Below, in pieces: positions 57,211-64,000 of a stretch of 64,000 nucleotides of DNA. Numbering within the stretch: the first letter of the stretch is position 1; each line of letters begins with the position of its first letter. The translations under genes and the position numbers were made by a program. The stretch is from Aptenodytes patagonicus (lineage: Eukaryota; Chordata; Aves; Sphenisciformes; Spheniscidae). The stretch is taken from positions 13,606,501 to 13,670,500 of the forward strand of contig NC_134963.1 of NCBI RefSeq assembly GCF_965638725.1, given 5' to 3'. The notes below the pieces were generated by a model. It was not told the DNA's origin, made no database searches, and saw only the letters and a program-made list of their open reading frames with translations.

Positions 57211-60200
57211 ATGGCGGCCGTGCGGGCGCTGCTGGGGGCCGCGCTGGCCGCCGCCCTGGCCGGGGCAGCCCCCGCCGCCGCCTCCCCGCCGCCCCGCAAC
57301 GTCTCCGTGCTGCTGGAGCCCGGCTCGGGGCGGCTCCGCGTCCTGCCCGGCCGCCTCCCCGCCGCCGTCGCCTGGGCCAGCCTCGACGACCGCATCGTCA
57401 CCGTCGGGTAGGGGCGGGACGGGACGGGACGGGACGGGCTGCCCCGGGCGGGGGACGGGCCGGGGGCTCGCACGGAGCCGAGCGGGGATGGGGCGCCAGG
57501 GGCGGTCTCGGGGGAGCAGTCGCGGGTGGGGCGTCCCACCCGTGTCCGTGTCCCACCCGTGTCCGTGTCCCCCCAGCTGGGCCTTCCTGGAGGTGACCAC
57601 CAACGCCTCGTACAGTGACAGCCTACAGGCCTACGCTGCCGGGCTCGCCGAGGCCGCCGTCTCCGAGCAGGTAACGGGCAACCTCTCCGAACCTGGGGTC
57701 CCGAGGGGTGCGACGCCGTCCCTCCCCTCTCCCCCGGCTGACCCCCACCCGTGACACCGCCGCCGTGTCCCCCAGCTGATGTACATGCACTGGATGAACA
57801 CCATGGTGGGCTACTGCGGCCCCTTCAAGTACGAGAGCAAGTACTGCGAGAAGCTGCGGAGCTACCTCGAGGCCAACCTGGGCTGGATGGAGGAGCAGAT
57901 GGAGAAGGGGAAGGACCCCGAGTATTGGCACCAGGTGAGGACGGGGTACCCCCACCCAGGGGGAACCCCCGCTACCTCCCTCTGGGCTAATTGGGGCTTT
58001 AATCAAGAGGAGGGGACAGGGCAGTGAGGGGTGCCCCGGGGTCCTGGCCGGGCTCCAGGCGGGATGACGGGGATCTGGCCGCCGTGGATCCTCTTCCCCT
58101 GGGCGAGCAGAAGCGACTCGTGACTTTATCCCTGTCAGAGCCTCACGTGCTGCTGTTGGGGTGCGCAGGGGGTGGCTCAGCCCCTCCCCGGCCACCGGTG
58201 CTGAGTCACAGCCCCGCTGATGGCACCGCTTTCCCCCAGGCCTCCTCCTGCCTCTGCAGCAGCGCCGGGACCCACCGGATCTGCCGCGTCCCCTGGGGGA
58301 AGGGGGGAGCCCGTCCCCTGAAATCCCTTGCCCTTCTTCCGTGCGGGAGCCGAGTGCCAGCTCTGTCCCCCGTCCCCGCAGGTGCGCCTGGCCCTGCTGC
58401 AGCTGAAGGGGCTGGAGGACAGCTACAACGGGCGCCTGGACTTCCCCCGGGGCAGGTTCACCCTGGCGCCCTTCGGCTTCCTGTAAGCTCCTTCTCGGAG
58501 GTGATGGAGAGCGGGGGGTGGTTGCCCCAGGGGTTGGGGTGCTGCTGGGGGGAGGGGGGGCCGTGGGGACGATTCCTAGATGTCCAGGGACACCCAGTTC
58601 TGCTCCCAGTCCCCCTCGCCCACCTTCTCTGGGCGCTTGTCCTCTGCTGCTGGGGCAGGATGGAGCCAAGGCAGGTTCTCCTCCTCCCCGGCACCATGGG
58701 CTGGGTGGTGGGTGCCCCCCCAGGCCCGCTGCAGCCCCCTGCCTCAGTTTCCCCACTGCCATGCTCACCCTTCCCTCCCTGCTCAGGCTGCTGGGGTGCT
58801 TGCACCTGCACCAGGATGGGATGGAGAAACACTCTCCAGATGGACAGAGAACTCTGAGCCATCTTGGCTCCTGGGCCGGGCTGTCCCCACCTGATACCCC
58901 GTGTCTCGCTTCCCCCCCAGCCTGCTGCAGTTGGGGGGCGACCTGGAGGACCTGGAATCTGCCCTGAACCGCTCCTCCCCACGGCGCGTCCTGGGCTCGG
59001 GCTCCTGCTCTGCCCTCCTCAAGCTGCTGCCGGGCCGTCGGGATCTCCTGGTCGCCCACGACACTTGGACCTCCTACCAGTCCATGCTGCGCATCATCAA
59101 GAAGTACACGCTGCCCTTCCGCACCTCGGCCGGCGGTGCGTGGGCTGGGCTGGGGGGGCTGCATCTGACACCCCCCTTCTGATTCTTCCCTGCTTTTGCA
59201 TCCCCCCCCCCCCCCTCCAGGCAACTCTCAGATCCCCGGGAGCATCCAGGTGTTTTCCTCCTACCCCGGCACCATCTTTTCTGGGGATGACTTCTACATC
59301 CTCAGCAGCGGGTTGGTGAGTGGGGGTCTGGTCCTGGGGGACCCCTCCCCGGCCCCGCTGCCCTACCCATCGCTCCCCTCTCCACAGGTAGCGCTGGAAA
59401 CCACCATCGGGAACAACAACCCGGCACGGTGGAAGTACCTGGACCCACGGGGCAGCGTCCTGGAGTGGCTGAGGAACATCGTGGCCAACCGCCTGGCCCG
59501 CAGCGGTCCCGAGTGGGCCGCCGTCTTCCGACAGTTCAACAGCGGCACGTGAGCGGGGCAGGATGGGGCATGGGAATCCCCCCTGGCTGTCACGGGAAGG
59601 GGGGATTGGATGGAGGGATGCTCCCCCCAGGCAGCGGGAACGTCCCCGGGGAGAGGCTGGCAGCCGGAGGGATGCTTTCCTCCTTCTCCGTGCCAGGTAC
59701 AACAACCAGTGGATGGTGGTGGACTATAATGCCTTCACGCCGGGGAGAGCGAGCCCGCCGCAGGGTGTGCTGACCGTGCTGGAGCAGATCCCGTGAGTGC
59801 GCCCATTCCTCCCCAAGCGCTGGCTCCTGTGCTGAGCCACGGTGGAAGCGTTTCTTCTCGGAGGCCCGTCCCCACGGATTTGGGGAAGCCCTAAGGGTCC
59901 CGTCTGCCCCAACCCAACGGGTGGGAGTTGGGTGATGGGGATGCAAATGCAGGCAGGAGCTGCCTGCGCTGCCAGTCTGCAGCTAAAGGCTCTCTGGGGA
60001 TGCTTGTATGCAGGTGATGGGCGCCCAGCACCCCCAGCTGGGGTGGGAACCCAGCGGCGGGGACCCCCGGCTGGGTTGCCCCCCTTCCCAGTGCATCCCC
60101 TCCAATCCCCGCTTGATTTCACCGTCTGCTCTGACCGATGCTTTTCCTCCGGTGCAGGGGCCTGGTGGTGGCGGCCGATCAGACGGAGCTGCTGTACCAG

Positions 60201-61138
60201 CAGGGCTACTGGGCCAGCTACAACCTGCCGTGAGCTCCGTCCGGCCTCGTCCCACCCCGCTGATGCCCCATAAAGGGGGGCAGCCAACGCTGGCCTCCCC
60301 CCCCGCCGCTGGATGCTGACTCGCTGGGTTTGCCCCCCCCCCCCCCACCCCAGGTACTTCGAAGAGATCTTCAACGCCAGCGGTAACCCGGAGCTGGTGA
60401 AGAAATACGGCGACTGGTTCACCTACGACAAGAACCCACGCGCCCAGATCTTCCGCCGGAACCAGACGCTGGTCCGCGACCTGGACTCCATGATCCGCCT
60501 GATGAGGTGGGTGCTGGAGACCCCCAAACCTGGGTGTCCCCCACACCTCCCCCAGGGATTTGCAACCCTCGGGGGTGATTTTTTTCATCATTATAAATGT
60601 AAAACGTTTTTTTCCCCACCTTCACCACGACTCTCCCTTGGCCGCTTTGCAGGTCCAACAACTACCTACGGGACCCACTGTCGCGGTGCAGGGGCTGCGA
60701 CCCCCCCCAGAACGCGGAGAACGCCATCTCCGCCCGCTCCGACCTCAACCCCGCCAACGGCACCTACCCCTTCCCTGCCCTGCGCCAGCGCTGCCACGGC
60801 GGCACTGACATGAAGGTGGGGGAGATGGGGAAGCCCCAGGGGGACTGGGGGGGAGCTGGAGGTTCCCTCTTTGGGGGTGCACCCCACTCCGACAGCTCCC
60901 CCCCAGGCTGCGTTGCCCCTTCCCCGTGTTGACTTGCACCCCTGTTTTTTCTCCCCCCTCCCAACACCAGGTCACCTCCTCGGGCATGGCCCCCACCTTC
61001 GGGCTGGTGGCCACCAGCGGTCCCGCCTGGGACGACGTGCCCCCCTTCCGCTGGAGCACGTCTCCCTGCAGCGCCCTGCTGCACATGGGCCACCCCGACC
61101 TCTGGACTTTCCCCCCCGTCAAGGTCCACTGGGACTGA
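57211..61138 (+). CDS. PLBD2: Putative phospholipase B-like 2 (PLBD2), 12 coding exons, complete
   Basis: Soluble lysosomal glycoprotein of the N-terminal-nucleophile hydrolase fold, sorted by mannose 6-phosphate; its true substrate is unsettled. Exons: 57211-57407, 57577-57670, 57776-57934, 58382-58482, 58921-59135, 59221-59315, 59388-59548, 59697-59792, 60158-60229, 60354-60506, 60653-60815, 60971-61138. All junctions are GT-AG and in phase, giving 557 residues and TGA; human has 589, mainly because of a longer N-terminus. The ATG has a strong context (CCGCCATGG) and starts a signal peptide, MAAVRALLGAALAAALAGAA. The maturation site GSGSC is kept, with Cys213 equivalent to human Cys249. Sequons include N30-V-S, N75-A-S and N200-R-S. 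The C-terminus PDLWTFPPVKVHWD matches the family. No damage was seen. Confidence 0.97.
58921..59135 (+). CDS. PLBD2: PLBD2 exon 5: nucleophile Cys and self-cleavage site
   Basis: This exon encodes residues 184-255 with LLLQLGGDLEDLE, the autocleavage motif LGSGS-C213-SALLKLLPG, and DLLVAHDTWTSYQ. In PLBD2 the chain is cut before the Cys, which becomes the N-terminal nucleophile of the larger fragment. Human has HNTW where this bird has HDTW. The remaining surroundings are conserved, so processing is expected to be retained. Confidence 0.93.
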
Positions 61139-61545
61139 GCGGGCACCGCTGGGCTGAACCCATCCGTCCGTCCATCCATCCGCGGGCGTCTGTCCTGCAT
61201 GGGGACCCCTTTTAGGGGAGCAGCTGGGTGGTGGGGGGGTCGCAGCACTACCGGCTCTCCCCTATCCCCAGGGGACTGGCTTTGGGTGCAAGGGGTGGTC
61301 CCCTGCCCCCCTGGCTCTTTCTGCTTCTGCCTCTTGCTGCCGCATCCCTGCGGTGCCGGTTCTTCCTGCGCAAGGGGCCGTGCCCCCTCCCTGCCGAGGG
61401 GCTCCGGCCCCGGGTCTAAGCCTGGTTTGGGGGGGCTCTTCCCAGAAAAGGGTGGGTCCTGGGAGGCTGGGGCTCGCCCGCAGGGCAGAGAGGAGGGGAG
61501 TGAGCTGGTTTGGCTGTGACAAATAAAGCGGTCTGCGTGCAGCGG
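61139..61545 (+). other. PLBD2: PLBD2 3' untranslated region
   Basis: Short 3'UTR of about 0.4 kb from the TGA to just past AATAAA at 61522. It is followed by a GCAGCGGCGGTGGTGGCTGTG stretch, whose GT-rich content could serve as the downstream element for cleavage. Confidence 0.75.
61522..61527 (+). terminator. PLBD2: Poly(A) signal AATAAA, PLBD2
   Basis: GACAAATAAAGCGG lies 384 nt after the PLBD2 stop codon with a GT-rich stretch downstream. It is the only good plus-strand signal close to the end of the gene. Confidence 0.85.
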
Positions 61546-64000
61546 CGGTGGTGGCTGTGCTTTGCGCTCTACTGAGAGTCTCTGGTGTCTTATATAAGGG
61601 TTGGGCTTACACAGCAGTCTTCTCCCCTCAAATTAACAGGGCGCTCCCTACTTCTTCGCTGCCTCCCAGCCCCTGTGGGAGGGTGTGCAGCCAGCCAGAC
61701 CAGGCTCTTTCGGGGTGCAGGCTGCTAAGGTTTCTTTGCTGCTGCATCAGGCTGGGTGTGCGGTGTGGGGCAGAGCTGCTGAAACAGGGGAGCCCGGGGG
61801 GTGGGCTGGAGGGGGAGGTCCCACCGCTTGCCCCCCAGGACGGGGTGACCGTCCTCAGTCTCTTTTGTCTTCCCCTCCTCTGCCACCTGTGTCCCCCCAG
61901 CACCGAAACCCCCGTTGCAAAATCCTCTTACCGCAGCTCCCTTGATCCACTCCGCCTCGTTAGGAATAACGAGGTCATTACTGGGGGATTAATGAGCTGG
62001 TGCTCCGCAGCGCTTTGAAGGCGCCAGGTTCCCACCAGGGCTGGGGGCTGCTGGGGGCCCCTGCAGCTCCCTGGGGCTGCGCGGGGCTGGGTTGCAGCAG
62101 GTCTGGGCTGTTGGGGTGCTGGTACCCCAAAAGCTGGGATGGGTGCCCTGGACAGAGTGGGGTGTCCAAAACCTGCTGTGCTGGGGGGATGAGGGGGTTG
62201 TAGGTAAGGTGGGCGGGTGGCAGAGCCTGTGCCCGTATCCCCTGGTGTCCCCATGGGGCGGGGGCTCCTGGGGCAGGGGGTGCTGCTCGGAGGGTCCCTG
62301 TGCCTCAGTTTCCCTGGGTAGGAGGAGGTCTCTGCCACCGAGTGACAGGGCAGCGAGGAGGGACAGGCCCATCAATGCCAAGGATGGGGCACACTGGAAA
62401 TGCAGCAGCAGCTGTGTTGCTGCTTCCCTTCTTTTTTTTTTTATTTTCTTAAAAGCAGAAAAACAGACAGAAGTGGTTAAGTATCACCTCGGCTGCAGCA
62501 GCCGGTGGCTGAGGCCATGTCACCCAGGGACCCTGGCCAGGGGACGTGACCAGGTGACAGCCTGGCGTCACCTTCCCCAGGGCAGGAATGGAACTGATGG
62601 GGAGGTGGGTGTGAGGTGGAAAAGGACCCCGGAGCACCCCAGGGCTGAGCCAAAACGTGGTGCCCTTGCCGAGGTGGTCCCTGGCCTCCTCTCTGTGACG
62701 GGGGCGGTCCTTGCACCCCTTCCCCAGCGCTTGTCCCCAGGGCCCATCCCTGTTCCTGCCAGAAGCACTTGCAGCCCCTCTGCCCACTGTGAGATGGGGG
62801 GTCGCTCCATGGGCCCCCAGGGGAGCTGGAGCTTGTGTGCCTCCCCCCACCTTGGTGCCCCCATTCAAGAAATCCTCATCACCCCCCACATTTCCAGTCC
62901 CCGATGTCCCAAAAGCAGCGTGGCTCAGTGCAGAGGCACCTGCTCTCTGCAGGCAGCACTGTGCCTCTGTGCTGACCCTGCCCGTGCTGCGTGCTGTTCG
63001 CTCTGGAGCCTAATGATGGTGGAAGCACCAGGGATTAGTTAGTTCATCACCACCAAAGGCCCATCAGGGACAGGGCTGTCCTGGAGCTGGTGCCCTGCTC
63101 GGTGCCTGTCACCAGTGGTGCTAACAGGGGGGCTTTGCAGCACCGTTTGGGTCAGGGGACCAAAATCTGGTATTCTGGGGCCTGTTTCACTTCTCTCTGT
63201 CCGGCAGTGGGGCAGAGCCGGGGCAGGGAGCAGGGGGGTTCGCAGTGCACCCCTTTTGGTGGTGTCGCGGCTGTCTCTTGTGTGTGTGCCAGCTCATGTG
63301 CGGCGGCCCTCCCCTCGGGACCCCCGTGGAGCCACTACGGAAGGGGATGGAACTAACCTTGTGCCAAAGCGTCTCTGCTTTCAGACACCGCCAGGGACAA
63401 ATCCTCTGCGGCTGCAGGGTGAGGAGCCAGGGACGGACCTTCCTCCAGATCCCACCTTCCTCCTCCTCGCCTGTTGAGGACAGAGCCAGCCCCTCTGTGC
63501 AGAGGTAGGGCACGTGTTGGGGGGGCCCTTACCCTGGAGGGTGTCACCAGGGCTGGGTGACAAGAAGGGGCCCCGGGGTGTCCTGGAGGAAAGGGGGGGG
63601 CTCTGCCTGCTTTGCCTGGGGGCCGCTGGGTGCTGCTGGACCTCGGGGCTCGGCTGGACTCTGGCTGGGTCCCTCCGGGCAGCCCCAGCTCCAAGGGATG
63701 CTCATGGGACACCTGCGCAAGCTGTGCAGGGACCGTCCCCCCCCCCCCCCAGACCCCTCCTGCCTGCGGGGTGCCTGGCTTGCCCAGCTGGGGCTGGGGG
63801 GGGACTCATCCCGGGGGGATTACCCAGCCGGCAGGGCTGAGCCCCCCTGGGGACGTGAGACTTGGAGGAGGGCCCAGGGCTGCTGCAGGGTGGGGGGACT
63901 TGGCAGGGCAGGCATAGGGGTGTGACGGCTCATATGGAGGCGACTGGGGGTGTCTTAGCTGCCCGCTGGGCATTTCGGACGTGCAGGCTACCCTCGCTAC
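61546..64000. other. Downstream intergenic region, nothing recognised
   Basis: GC-rich sequence without an exon I can identify on either strand. In human the next gene is SDS, but no serine dehydratase motif was found here, so it presumably lies beyond the window. C and G homopolymer runs are present (for example about 63739-63750). Open frames are compositional. Confidence 0.5.

Noticed and set aside
56651-57754. Plus-strand open frame with a PPTP repeat upstream of and into PLBD2
   Set aside because: The PPTP repeat is a translation of the 12-bp GC-box minisatellite in a different frame from PLBD2; the true start is the ATG at 57211 with a signal peptide.
57623-59224. Minus-strand open frame of 533 codons opposite PLBD2
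   Set aside because: It lies opposite PLBD2 exons 2-5 and crosses introns; composition is low-complexity and splicing of PLBD2 explains the region.
61546-64000. Possible SDS (serine dehydratase) exons expected from human gene order
   Set aside because: No serine dehydratase motif was found on either strand, so the gene probably lies beyond the window.
1-64000. CRISPR arrays, bacterial operons, tRNA or rRNA genes
   Set aside because: The window is vertebrate nuclear DNA; no regularly spaced palindromic repeats and no rRNA or tRNA sequence were recognised, though small ncRNAs in introns cannot be excluded by eye.

Overview
This window is vertebrate nuclear DNA, almost certainly from a bird. 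It holds three multi-exon genes with GT-AG introns. A CR1-type LINE tail and an endogenous retrovirus LTR of a kind common in birds sit in one intron. Compact, very GC-rich genes (right third) lie beside an AT-richer gene with long introns (left two thirds). The order TPCN1 > < SLC8B1 (head-to-head with) PLBD2 > matches the order I know from human 12q24.

Region by region: 1-14247 has no supportable exon and is best read as the 5' flank or first intron of TPCN1. TPCN1 (+) runs from 14248 to 44909 in 27 coding exons; I placed every splice junction and the joined frame is open for 810 codons. Its 3'UTR probably reaches the AATAAA at 47574. SLC8B1 (-) is tail-to-tail with it, with poly(A) signal at 48720-48715 and 15 coding exons from 54328 down to 49568 (585 residues). 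A GC-rich stretch of about 2.9 kb separates the SLC8B1 and PLBD2 start codons; it carries G-runs and a perfect ten-copy 12-bp GC-box minisatellite. PLBD2 (+) has 12 coding exons, 57211-61138 (557 residues), with AATAAA at 61522. Nothing is recognised from about 61.6 kb to the end.

The products act in membrane ion handling and lysosomal function. TPC1 is an endolysosomal PI(3,5)P2-gated, voltage-sensitive cation channel. NCLX (SLC8B1) is the mitochondrial inner-membrane Na+/Ca2+(Li+) exchanger. PLBD2 is a soluble lysosomal N-terminal-nucleophile hydrolase-like glycoprotein.

Most worth a second look: two introns of SLC8B1 carry minor-spliceosome (U12) signals, one of which appears to end in AT rather than AG or AC; TPC1 filter II reads V-N-D instead of mammalian V-N-N; NCLX lacks the PKA-site serine known in human; a 137-bp nearly identical direct duplication lies in TPCN1 intron 1; and the PLBD2 upstream GC-box minisatellite. 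I found no wholly new gene system; the novelty lies in splicing signals, key residues and repeat structures. Comparisons with human or mouse proteins are from memory, not from a search.
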